64,000 nt of DNA from Thereva unica (taxonomy: Eukaryota; Arthropoda; Insecta; Diptera; Therevidae). Every line of letters begins with the position of its first letter. The first letter of the stretch is position 1. The stretch is taken from contig OX465281.1 in the NCBI GenBank assembly GCA_949987705.1, positions 166,050,516 to 166,114,515 on the forward strand. Direction: 5' to 3'. Shown piece after piece: positions 55,184 through 64,000 of the stretch. The position numbers were made by a program, and so were the translations under genes. The notes under the pieces are model-generated. The model was not told the origin of the DNA. It saw nothing but the letters and a program-made list of their open reading frames with translations, and ran no database searches.

Positions 55184-55754
55184 GCAGAGAACTCTCCGGA
55201 CCATTTGGAAGGTGAGAGTTTTGCTTGCAAATATTAAACCTGAACTTTGATAGCAAGCAGGAAATTTTCAAGCACACCACTACGTGGAAGGCTGAAAATT
55301 TCATATGCACTTTTGTTGCATTGTGTGTGATATTGGTAGCGGGCAGCAAATTTTCGCACACACCACAACGTGGAAGGCGGAAAATTTTACATGCACGTTT
55401 TGTTGTATTGTAGATTTGATTCATAAAGCGCAGTGAACTCATAAGCACATCACTTTGTGGAAGGCTAAAGTTCTGCCTGCAATTTATTCACTTTGTTTTG
55501 TCTTACGTAGAATAGATAAATAGTAGTAAATTCATGCGCATACCATTTTGTGGAAGGCCAGAATTTGTCTGCTATTAAGTTTGTGTTCGCGTATCTTACA
55601 GTCGTAGAATTTAGCAGTGAATTTCTGCACACCGCTTACTGGCGGAAGGTGGTAAATTCTGCATGCTTGTTTGTCCTTAGAAAATTATAGAATTCAAACA
55701 ATCGCAGTGAATTCCTGTGCATACCATTTATTGGAAGGCCGGAATTCTGCCTGC
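55184..55754 (+). ncRNA. Array of seven related RNA hairpins in the LTR transcript
   Basis: Hairpins at 55184-55224, 55257-55308, 55343-55394, 55430-55480, 55523-55572, 55614-55666 and 55704-55754, every 73-93 bp. Most have an outer GCA/TGC pair; all have a lower stem, and most an apical stem, before GGAAGG. Lower stems differ but still pair: ACTCTC/GAGAGT, GAAATTTTC/GAAAATTTC, AAATTTTC/GAAAATTT, GAACT/AGTTC, AAATTC/GAATTT, GAATTT/AAATTC, GAATTCC/GGAATTC. Apical stems also change in step (CCAC/GTGG, CAC/GTG, CCGC/GCGG). This covariation supports a conserved RNA structure. Possible roles are packaging, translation or processing; none is shown by the sequence. Confidence 0.7.
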
Positions 55755-56047
55755 ATTTGAAGTATATTTAAGCACGCAGTAAAAGGAAACATCCAGGGCA
55801 TTAAGGGCAACATTCAACGAACCACCGAGACGTAGGACTGGCACTTTTACGACGAACCAGCGACACCAAAGGCATTGCAGCAAGCAATTTAAATATATAT
55901 TAGCATAAGTTGCATGATTAGGTTGTAAGTTTGCAAATATTGAAGTACACTTATTGAATAAAATTGAAATACCAACTGCACGTGCGTTTTTTTACTATTT
56001 TATATTTTTACGTTTCCGTTTGAAACATCATCTCAAAACACACCGTT

Positions 56048-56393
56048 ATGACAATAACCGCCTCGCAGTGCGTAATGTGCAAGGCGCACCATCCATTATA
56101 CACTTGTAAAAACTTCAAGGAATTGAGTCCAACTAATCGATGGCTATTTTGCGAAAAAATAATATTTGTATCAACTGTCTTAAGGCAGGGCATAAGGCAA
56201 TTAACTGCACTCTTCGAGGATGTACTAAATGTTCCGAAAGGCATAATACGTTAGTGCATTTGGCAGGACCAAAACAACAACCTATACAAGGTGTTCAAGA
56301 TCCCACCAAGCTTCAAGCCGCAGTCAGCTCCAGCAGGATCAGGTAGCACTCACCACATCTGCAACCGGATTAAGCCGTTCACAACATGACAAC
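56048..56393 (+). pseudogene. BEL element 4: zinc-knuckle region
   Basis: CVMCKAHHPLYTCKNF in the frame of 56048, then INCLKAGHKAINC and CTKCSERHNTLVH in the frame of 56140. One frame change separates them. This is the nucleocapsid part of BEL Gag. Confidence 0.8.
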
Positions 56394-57524
56394 GTGCTTT
56401 TAAGCACTGCTGGAGTCAAGCTAACAAGTCTGCAAGGGAAAACGTTTGAATGTAGAGCGATTCTGGACTCTGGATTTCAAGTAAGTTTTGTGACGGAGCG
56501 AGTCATAAAGAAGCTAGGAATATCGCCGGTATCCGATAGCTTACTCATCCAAGGTATTGAAGACAACTTCGCAGAATCACAAAGAAGAACAAATATTCTA
56601 CTGCAATCAAGAATCAATAGATTCTCGACTCAAGTTGAAGCATTCGTGCTCAGGCAAATCGTTTCTCCACAGCCAACACAGTCAATATCCATAGATGATT
56701 GGAATATACCCCAAAACATACCATTGGCTGATCCATTCTTCAATCGTTCAGATCATATTGATATTCTTCTGGGAGCAGAATTCTATCAACTATTGTCAGT
56801 AGGACAAATTAAACTATCAAAGGGGTTGCCAATATTGCAAAATACTGTGTTGGGCTGGATCCTAGCAGGAAAGATTAAGTCCATATCTACGACGCAAGCT
56901 TCATGTGGTGTTGGTATTCAAGAACTACAACATCTAGATCAAACTATTGAGAGATTCTGGAAGTTTGAAGATTCAGAAGGAACACAATATGAATTGACAC
57001 GTGCAGAACAACAGTGCGAAAATTATTTCCATCAAACTACTACAAGGAACAAGGAAGGACGTTTTGTCGTAAGATTAATATTTAAAGAGAATCGCGCAAA
57101 ACTAGGTGACTCCAAGACAGTTGCGATTAGGAGATTCTTCTCACTAGAACGGCGGCTTGCAAAAGATGAAGGTTTGCGCTAGCAATATGAAGAATTTATG
57201 GAGGAATACATCAATCTACACCACATGGAGGAGATAGACATCAATCCAGTACCATCACCCAGTTATTTCCTACCGCACCATTGTGTCTTGAAACCAGACA
57301 GCAGCACCACAAAATTAAGAGTCGTTTTCGACGCTTCTTCAAAAAGTGCATCTAACATCTCACTTAATGATATCCTACATACCGGGCCAACAGTACAAGA
57401 CGACTTGTTCGCAATACTCGTACGATTCCGGTTACCACGGTTTGTGTTCACCGCCGATATTCAAAAAATGTATAGACAAATAATGGTGCATGAAGAAGAC
57501 CAAAATTTCCAGCTAATTTTATGA
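56394..57524 (+). pseudogene. pol: BEL element 4: protease and start of reverse transcriptase
   Basis: Protease RAILDSGFQVSFVTERV (Asp-Ser-Gly). Then IDILLGAEFYQLL, VLGWILAGKI and FFSLERRLAKDEGLR, followed by TAG at 57180-57182. The same frame continues with YFLPHHCVLKPDSSTTKLRV, ADIQKMYRQIMV and a TGA at 57522-57524. Confidence 0.85.
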
Positions 57525-58728
57525 AGGAAAACTCCTTCAGAACCTACAAGGTGCTACAAATTAAAAACTGTGACGTACGGAACAAGGCCAGCCCCATATC
57601 TAGCTACCAAATGTCTGCAACGATTAGCACAAGAAGAATCAACCAGATACCCCTTAGGAGCCGAGGTGCTTAAGAGGAGTTTTTACGTGGACGATGTCAT
57701 TACTGGAGCAGACAATTTAACCACCCTCATTGAAATACAAAGGCAATTACGATCACTTCTCAACGAGGCTGGATTCAAACTAAGGAAGTGGTGTTCCATT
57801 CATCCGCACCTTCTTCGAAATGTAAAGATTGAAGATCAGGAAGTCCAGATTGATTTCAAGGATGACACAATAGATCATGTGAAAACATTAGGATTAACAT
57901 GGCTGCCAAAAACGGACGAATTCTGCTTCAAGGTCAACTGGAGTAATGAAGCTCGAATCACAAAACGTACCGTCTCCTCTGACATTGCCAGGCTCTTTGA
58001 CCCCTTGGGCATCATGGGTCCGGTCATTGTAACTGCCAAGATATTTTTGCAACAGTTATGGCAGCAAAAGCTCGATTGGGATGCCGCGCTTCCAATGGCA
58101 TTGCACACCAAGTGGACTCAGTTTCGAGATAATCTAAAAAACCTCGAGACAATCAAATTTGGAAGACATGTCTGTTCAAATGAACCAAGGAACATCCAAA
58201 TCCACGCCTTTGCCGATGCTTCGGAGGATGCTTACCATTTACTTGGCCATTTACTTTCGTTCAACAAGCAAGGAACGAATCGTGGTAGTAAGATTGTTAT
58301 GTTCCAAATCACGAGTCGATCCAATAAAAAAGATCACATTGCCGAGGCTTGAATTGTGAGCTGCTAAACTTGCTGTGGAGTTAACAAACCGAGTGAAGAG
58401 TAATATGAACCTGGACAAGGCCCCGACATACTTTTGGACAGACTCTGAAATTGTTCTTGCCTGGCTTAACTCGGAGTCAGCATCGCCCCAAACCTTTGTT
58501 GCCAATCGGGTGTCTCACATACAACGACTCTCAATACCAGAACACTGGAGGCACGTTCGCTCAAAGGAAAACCCGGCTGACATCATATCTCGTGGTATAA
58601 ATCCGAAGAACCTAGCCAATTGCGATCAGTGGTTTTATGGCCCTACATTTTTACATGGAAGGGAGTCACTTTGGCCCCAACCTTACAACAAGGGGAAGAA
58701 GATTAATTCCGATCTGGAGAAGAAGTAG
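57525..58728 (+). pseudogene. BEL element 4: reverse transcriptase and RNase H
   Basis: KRSFYVDDVITGADN (YVDD near 57682), AGFKLRKWCSIHPHLLRN, FDPLGIMGPVIVTAKIF, RNase H HAFADASEDAYH. A frameshift near 58260-58290 leads to PIKKITLPRLEL, a stop, and then TYFWTDSEIVLAWLNSESAS and NPADIISRGINPKNLANCDQ. Confidence 0.85.
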
Positions 58729-59849
58729 AAAACAGTACTTTCAATGCCAAGCACAGTCAATCAAGATAACACAGACCACTTCTTAGACAGACTTAACCAC
58801 AAAAATTTATTCAGAAGAATACAACGCGTTACAGCTTATATGTTGCGATTTATTCAACGTACAAGGAGGAAAGACACCCTGTCGGCAAGCACATTACCAC
58901 TTATGTAGCACTCAGGAATTAGACAAGGCATTGAACATAATTATAAGAAGTCTACAAGAAGACGAATTTAAGGACGATATTGCACAACTACGACAGTATA
59001 AAGAGGTTCACAAAAATAGTTCACTAAGTAGTCTCACGCCATTTTTGGACAACAAAGGAGTACTACGAGTGGGAGGCCGCCTGGAGGCCGCAGAACTAGC
59101 ATATGAGGCAAAACATCCAGCACTACTATCTTATTCACACATTCACGAAAATGCTTATGGAGGAAATTCACAAGGAGAACATGCACATTGGACCACAATC
59201 ATTATTAGCCATCATGAGACAACGTCACTGGCCAATTAAAGGAAAATCTCTCGCCAGGTCCATTGTACAGCACTGCGTTCGATGCAATAAGGCAAAACCA
59301 AAATTATTGACGCAAATGATGGGAAATCTACCCCCGGCCAGAGTTCAACCTGCCAGACCTTTTATAAACGCAGGCGTTGATTTTTGTGGGCCAATCTGGG
59401 TTCATTTTCGGCTAAGAGGAAAGAGAGCACAAAAGGCGTATGTTGCAGTATTTTGCTGTTTCGCGACAAAGGCGGTCCATTTTGAAATTGTGAGTGATCT
59501 TACAACGGAAGCTTTTATAGGGGCTTTGAAACGGGTTATGGGTAGGAGAGGACGATGTCAAAATTTGTACTGTGACAACGCTACCAACTTTCTAGGAGCA
59601 AACAATCAGTTATTGGAATTGGAGAGAGCCATTTATTCCCCGAAGGCATTCGAACAAATACAAAATATGTGTAGTAGCCGGAATATCCAGTTTCACTTTA
59701 TCCCACCTCGTACTCCACATTTCGGTGGCCTTTGGGAGGCGGCTGTAAAATCGGCTAAACATCTATTGCAGCGAAGTGTCGCATCAGCATCATTAACATA
59801 TGAAGAACTGGAAACTGTAATGATCGAGATTGAGGCAATTATGAATTAA
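58729..59849 (+). pseudogene. BEL element 4: integrase, truncated
   Basis: 58931-59239 carries the pre-integrase segment (DNKGVLRVGGRLEAAEL). After a frame change, 59103-59849 has HHCC-like CVRCNKAKPKLL, Asp in INAGVDFCGPI, YCDNATNFLGANN and HFGGLWEAAVKSAKHLL with the catalytic Glu. The protein ends abruptly at IEIEAIMN where SRP and the DUF5641-type tail should follow; the 3' end of the element is lost. Confidence 0.85.
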
Positions 59850-60988
59850 AGTCATCGAGCGCATGAGCATAGAGGTCAGATTTTAGGAAAAATAATACTT
59901 CTGCGAAAAAGGAATGCCAGTTTATGCGCGATATAAAAACATTAATTTCTAACGTTTAACGATAAAATCTATGGAAGTGTATTATGTCGGTGATCAAGCA
60001 AAGTTTGTTAATTCTTATTTAATTTTGTATTATATGATAAGTAATTTGTGGTAGTGTATATTTTTTCGTAGGAGGTGCTTTAAATGACATTTTCTCTAAA
60101 ATGCGCAAAGTTCTATTTTTGATTCTTTTTTGAAGTTATACTTCTTTAAGCGCGTTTTGAAAAATATTATGAGAGTGAATTTTGACGAATTCGCAACGCA
60201 ACGCAACTTGAGGATATGGGCGAAGGGGTGGAGGCAATGGAGGGCAAGAATTTCAACTTCCATTCTTCATGCGCACTGGGATTATCATTATTAGGCACGG
60301 TACACAGAAAACGAAGGAAATGTAAAAGCGACGCCAGCTTCGAATACCGTAAAAAATGGGCGCCTGGTGACGTCAGCCGTAATGCTGAAACAACAACAAC
60401 AGCTTCGATTTTATATGGGAAGTGTCCCCCACGTGACGACTAGCACTAAAATACCGTATACGGTATACAGTCTTTTACATTACCTTGTTTCTGAATACCG
60501 TGATTACTATGGGCATATGAAAACTCGCAGCCGATTCCGGTTCACGATGTCGATGGGTAAGGGGGTTTTTATGCTGAGGCTATGGAGGGAAATAAATTTC
60601 ATGGTCGAGTCATCAGCTAAGCGTATGTTTCTTTTTTCGTGGGCATATGAAAGAGATTCGTAGTGTTTATTGTGTGCTGTTTGTGGGTGAGGGGTTTTAC
60701 TGAATGGAAGGCAATTTCTCTAACTCGTAGTGTAATATCATAGACTCGCCAAGTTTTTAACTCGTAAAAAGTGGCAAAATATTGTATTTTAACATTTTTT
60801 ACTACAGGTGTATTACCGGTGATAAGTTGGTTAGTGATCCGAGTGAATAAATTGAATGAAATTGATAAGGTGACCAGTTTTGTTTACATTCATGGTGGTT
60901 TTTTCGGGTTAATTTAGGGAAAAAATGTTGGATTTATGTGGTAATGAAATCAAAAGTGAGTTTAAAATGGTTAAATATTATTACGGAA
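59850..60988. other. Gene-free spacer
   Basis: No family is recognised. Open frames at 60216-60663 have no recognisable domains. It ends at the A that precedes the Helitron. Confidence 0.45.
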
Positions 60989-61528
60989 TCTTATATATTA
61001 ATAGGCAAACAAAAAGTTTGTACACGCTAAGGCTTTTTTGTTCGTGGACCGATTTCGTTTAAATTTTCAGAAAATGTTCTTTTTATGGCATAGTTTTGTA
61101 ATAAGGAATTTCAACGAAATCGATTCACGAATAAAAAAGTTATAGCGATTTTAATTTTTCGAATTTTAAAAAGCCGTTGGAAAATTTGAATTTTTTGTGA
61201 GCATCAACGTAGAGCTGAGTAGCCTACGATTGACACAAATGCCGTTTCAGTGAAGCGAATGAGAAACAGAGAAAAACAAGCGTTTGTGTGGATTTTTGGC
61301 GGCATAACTGACATAAAAAAACTCGGTCACTTTGTGCGTGCATTTTTTTATACTCTTTTGTGTGTAGTATTATTGAGTTGTATTGTGTAAGGGGCTGCCG
61401 TTCGTTTTTTGGCGAATGCCTTTATTAATTGATTCATTGCACCTTTAGAAATTTTGACTGATTCTTTTAAATGTGCTTTGAATGTTATTCCGGTTAATTT
61501 TGATTCGTTTTCGTGTAGTTCTTTTAAT

Positions 61529-62623
61529 ATGAGTTGTCATTTTTGTCGTGCCAAACATTTTCTGACTGAAGTAACTTTACGTAATACTGAGGCATTGTCT
61601 TTGTGTTGTCATAAAGGCAAAGTTAATCTACCTCCACTTTCTCAAAATTACTTTTTCAATAATTTTTCTGAAGGATTAACTTCGAATGAAAGTGGTATTA
61701 AAAATCGTTCTAAAATTTTTTTTGCAAATATTCGTTCGTATAATGCTGCCTTTGCAATGACTAGCTCTGAGTGTAATTTGTCAAATGACACTGCAAATGG
61801 CATTTACCATTTTAAAATCCATAACATTTTCTATCACCGAACTGGTGCCTTAATTCCTGGCTATGGCCGACCTCCATGTTATGCACAGTTGTATTTCTAT
61901 GATGTAGATACTGCTGCTAATCATAGAATGAATAGAAATGCGAATATTGAATGTAATATTGATATTATGCGTGAAATAGGTTTGGAGTTAAATCGGATTA
62001 ATCCTTTTGTTCACTCATTCAGGTCCATGCATGAATATTGTCAAAGACCTGAGAATATTGCAGTTGAAGTTTCTATGATCATAAAAGTTAATAACCAAGT
62101 TGATATTCGTCGTTTCAATGATGCTGTACAAACTGATGTTGATGCTATTTTCAAAAACGATGATGGTGAGCCTCCTTTCGAACGAAATAGGATTGTTTTT
62201 TCAAAAACAACAAATGAAATTCGTTCTTTTTCTGTTCTTGATCCTTCTTTGGAGCCTTTGGCTTATCCATTATTATTTCCACATGGTGATAGGGGTTGGC
62301 ATGTCAATATAGCACACAGTTTACATTCTATTTCACGTGCTAACTTACCACGTACAAAAGTAACAATGTTACAATATGCTTCTTATCGTCTTGCTATACG
62401 CGATGAGTTTAGTCTTAAGACGTCATGGATGCGATTAAAAAAATCCTGGGAAATTTTAGATGCTCTGGAGCGACAATGGAAATGTTTCATAGTAATTAAA
62501 AATTCGCCATTGCGAATAATTTTTGACATGAATATGTCTTATCCCTGGAGTCTATTTGAAAGAATGTGCGGAGACGAAAATCGTTACCATGACTCATTAT
62601 TGTTTAGCATACTTTTAGGATAA
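61529..62623 (+). CDS. Helitron replicase, N-terminal domain only (truncated)
   Basis: ATG 61529 (MSCHFCRAKHFLTE); the frame is open further upstream to about 61454 without ATG. It has the zinc-like start CHFC ... CCHKGKVNLPPL of Helitron replicases, then the Helitron_like_N domain: AFAMTSSECN, YHFKIHNIFYHRTGALIPGY, YAQLYFYD, LDPSLEPLAYPLLFPHGDRG and VTMLQYASYRLAIRDEF. After about residue 295 the sequence no longer resembles the family (KTSWMRLKKSWEILDALERQ onward) and ends at 62623. The HUH nuclease and the helicase are missing, so no transposition activity is expected. A dominant or regulatory role of the fragment is speculation. Confidence 0.85.
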   Translation: MSCHFCRAKHFLTEVTLRNTEALSLCCHKGKVNLPPLSQNYFFNNFSEGLTSNESGIKNRSKIFFANIRSYNAAFAMTSSECNLSNDTANGIYHFKIHNIFYHRTGALIPGYGRPPCYAQLYFYDVDTAANHRMNRNANIECNIDIMREIGLELNRINPFVHSFRSMHEYCQRPENIAVEVSMIIKVNNQVDIRRFNDAVQTDVDAIFKNDDGEPPFERNRIVFSKTTNEIRSFSVLDPSLEPLAYPLLFPHGDRGWHVNIAHSLHSISRANLPRTKVTMLQYASYRLAIRDEFSLKTSWMRLKKSWEILDALERQWKCFIVIKNSPLRIIFDMNMSYPWSLFERMCGDENRYHDSLLFSILLG

Positions 62624-63535
62624 ATTTTTGTTTTTTGCTGTTTTTGTTGTTTTTGTTGCTTTTGCTTTTTTTTTTGTTTTTGTTGTTTTTGCTGTTTTCG
62701 TTGTTTTTGTTGTTTTTGTTGTTTTTGCTGTTTTTGTTGGTTTTGTGTTATTTGTTGTTTTTGCTGTTTGCGTTGTTTTTGTTGTTTTTGCTGTTTTTGT
62801 TGTTTTCGTTGTTTTTGCTGTTTTTGTTGTTTTTGTTGTTTTTGTTGCTTTTGCTGTTTTTGTTTTTTTGCTGTTTTTGTTGTTTTTGTTGCTTTTGCTG
62901 TTTTTGTGGTTTTTGTTGTTTTTGTTGCTTTTGCTGTTTTTGTTGTTTTTGCTGTTTTTGTTGTTTTTGCTGTTTTTGTTGGTTTTGTGTTATTTGTTGT
63001 TTTTGCTGTTTTCGTTGTTTTTGGTGTTTTTGTTGGTTTGGTTGTTTTTGTTGTTTTTGTTGTTTTTATTGGTTTGGTCGTTTTTGTTGATTTTGCTGTT
63101 TTTGTTGTTTTTGTTGCTTTTGCTGTTTTTGTTGTTTTTGCTGTTTTTGTTGGTTTTGTTGTTTTTGTTGTTTTTGCTGTTTTTGCTCTTTTTGCTGTTT
63201 TTGTTGTTTTTGTTGTTTTTGTTGGTTTTGTTGTTTTTGTTGTTTTTGCTGTTTTTGTTGGTTTTGTTGTTTTTGCTGTTTTTGTTGGTTTTGTTGTTTT
63301 GTTCTTTTTGCTGTTTTTGTTGTTTTTGCTGTTTTTGTTGTTTTTGTTGTTTTTGCTGTTTTTGTTGGTTTTGTTGTTTTTGCTGTTTTTGTTGTTTTTG
63401 CTGCTTTTGCTGTTTTTGTTGTTTTTGCTGTTTTTGCTGCTTTTGTTGTTTTGTTTTATTTGTTTTTGTTGTTTTTGGTGTTTTTGTTGTTTTTGCTGTT
63501 TTTGTTGTTTTTATTGTTTTTGTTGTTTTTGGTTT
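62624..63535 (+). repeat. 9-bp minisatellite TGTTTTTGY, about 100 copies
   Basis: About 910 bp of tgtttttgt/tgtttttgc units with sporadic tgg and tta variants. A copy of gacatgaatatgtcttatcc lies just before (62525) and just after (63538) the array. Long Phe/Val/Leu frames across it are by-products of the 9-bp period. Confidence 0.95.
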
Positions 63536-63699
63536 TTGACATGAATATGTCTTATCCTTGGGGTCTATTCATGTCTACTGTGCCATCGAGAAGCCATGGC
63601 ACTTTTTTTTTTTTTAAATAAAAATATTTAAATCGAATCGTGAATTTTATATATTTATTGTTTTTGTGACCGAATTTCGGTAACAGGCATCCCAACTAG

Positions 63700-64000
63700 T
63701 CTTATATATTAATAGGCAAACAAAAAGTTTGTACGCGCTAAGGCTTTTTTGTTCGTGGACCGATTTCGTTTAAATTTTCAGAAAATGTTCTTTTTATCTC
63801 ATAGTTTTGTAATAAGGAATTTCAACGAAATCGATTCACGAATAAAAAAGTTATAGCGATTTTAATTTTTCGGATTTTAAAAAGCCGTTGGAAAATTTGA
63901 ATTTTTTGTGAGCATCAACGTAGAGCTGAGTAGCCTACGATTGACACAAATTCCGTTTCAGTGAAGCGAATGAGAAACAGCGAGTGTATTGTATTATTGA
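63700..64000 (+). mobile_element. Second Helitron, 5' part (cut by the window end)
   Basis: TCTTATATATTAATAGGCAA at 63700 with about 290 bp over 97 percent identical by eye to 60989-61277, then diverging (agaaacagcgagtg). It begins directly after CTAG of the first copy, with no spacer. Confidence 0.9.

Larger units (their letters stand above)
49340..56029 (+). repeat. Solo LTR of another BEL/Pao element, with nested insertions
   Basis: Lies between the Gag core and zinc knuckles of element 4. Its left edge (tcaacctgaa) resembles the start of the element 1 LTR. It has cactcgcgaca and TATAAAAA (55136-55143) in the same order as that LTR, a polyadenylation signal aataaa near 55958, and ends tttgaaaca. 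No coding region is attached, hence solo LTR of about 2.3 kb without the insertions. A candidate duplication is acatc, but the left edge is uncertain by about 10 bp. Confidence 0.6.
29746..59849 (+). mobile_element. Decayed BEL/Pao element 4, host of nested insertions
   Basis: Pieces in order: 5' LTR (about 29746-30136 plus 42387-42497), primer site, gag (42719-43043, then 48251-49273), knuckles (56048-56393) and pol pieces to 59849, where the integrase is cut off. Insertions account for the gaps: BEL element 3 (target duplication cacag), Gypsy element 2 (aatg) and a solo LTR. The gag frame is continuous across the Gypsy insertion, which supports the assembly. No 3' LTR is present. Confidence 0.8.
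60989..63699 (+). mobile_element. Helitron with a truncated Rep-type ORF
   Basis: A|TCTTATATATTAATAGGCAA at 60989; 3' end with hairpin ACCGaatttCGGT (63669-63681), aacaggcatcccaa and CTAG (63696-63699). The next copy begins at once at 63700. It encodes only the N-terminal domain of a Helitron replicase and then a long minisatellite, so it is non-autonomous. Confidence 0.9.

Noticed and set aside
62628..63544. Long open frames rich in Phe, Leu, Val and Cys
   Set aside because: They exist because a 9-bp repeat has no stop in three frames; composition is pure repeat and three frames are open at once.

Overview
The window looks like AT-rich, repeat-dominated nuclear DNA of an arthropod, most likely an insect. 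The order cannot be fixed from the sequence. I found no host protein-coding gene. Nearly everything recognisable is a transposable element, and many sit inside one another. Evidence for the taxon is indirect: three BEL/Pao elements, two Ty3/Gypsy elements with CHCC-type Gag knuckles and a TGGTGACCCC primer site, non-autonomous Helitrons that carry satellite arrays, a BED-finger hAT, and an arthropod-type CXC-domain transposon protein.

Layout. 1-2161: pieces of non-autonomous Helitrons. 2792-11906: nearly intact BEL/Pao element 1 (1599-bp LTRs, 5-bp target duplication ctttt, gag-pol broken by one in-frame stop, plus an extra ORF in the env position). 11912-13890: satellite-like units, an inverted repeat and a small MITE. 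15301-24350: Gypsy element 1, whose 3' LTR holds a 2971-bp transposon with about 660-bp terminal inverted repeats (21328-24298). 24428-27900: gene-free DNA with four tRNA-like box A/box B modules, each followed by a T run. 27918-29745: a jockey-type LINE remnant split by a younger RTE-like LINE.

29746-59849 is one decayed BEL/Pao element (number 4) opened by successive insertions. Its 5' LTR holds BEL/Pao element 3 (30137-42386). The 5' LTR of element 3 holds a hAT transposon with an open transposase (30550-36216). That hAT holds a Helitron (31096-33241) filled with 128-bp satellite units. The gag of element 4 is interrupted by Gypsy element 2 (43044-48250). Its gag-pol region is interrupted by a BEL-type solo LTR (about 49340-56029), which itself carries a MITE and a 3.3-kb Helitron with a 118-bp satellite. 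60989-64000 holds two Helitrons joined directly head to tail.

The most notable signals are: (1) seven tandem hairpins with compensating stem changes in the transcribed part of the solo LTR (55184-55754); (2) the cluster of tRNA-like modules; (3) the spacer-free Helitron-Helitron junction, a rolling-circle signature; (4) matching -1 frameshift heptamers just before the gag stop in both Gypsy elements; (5) an unknown ORF behind a splice-acceptor-like site in BEL element 1. Broken genes are described only; no repaired sequence is given.
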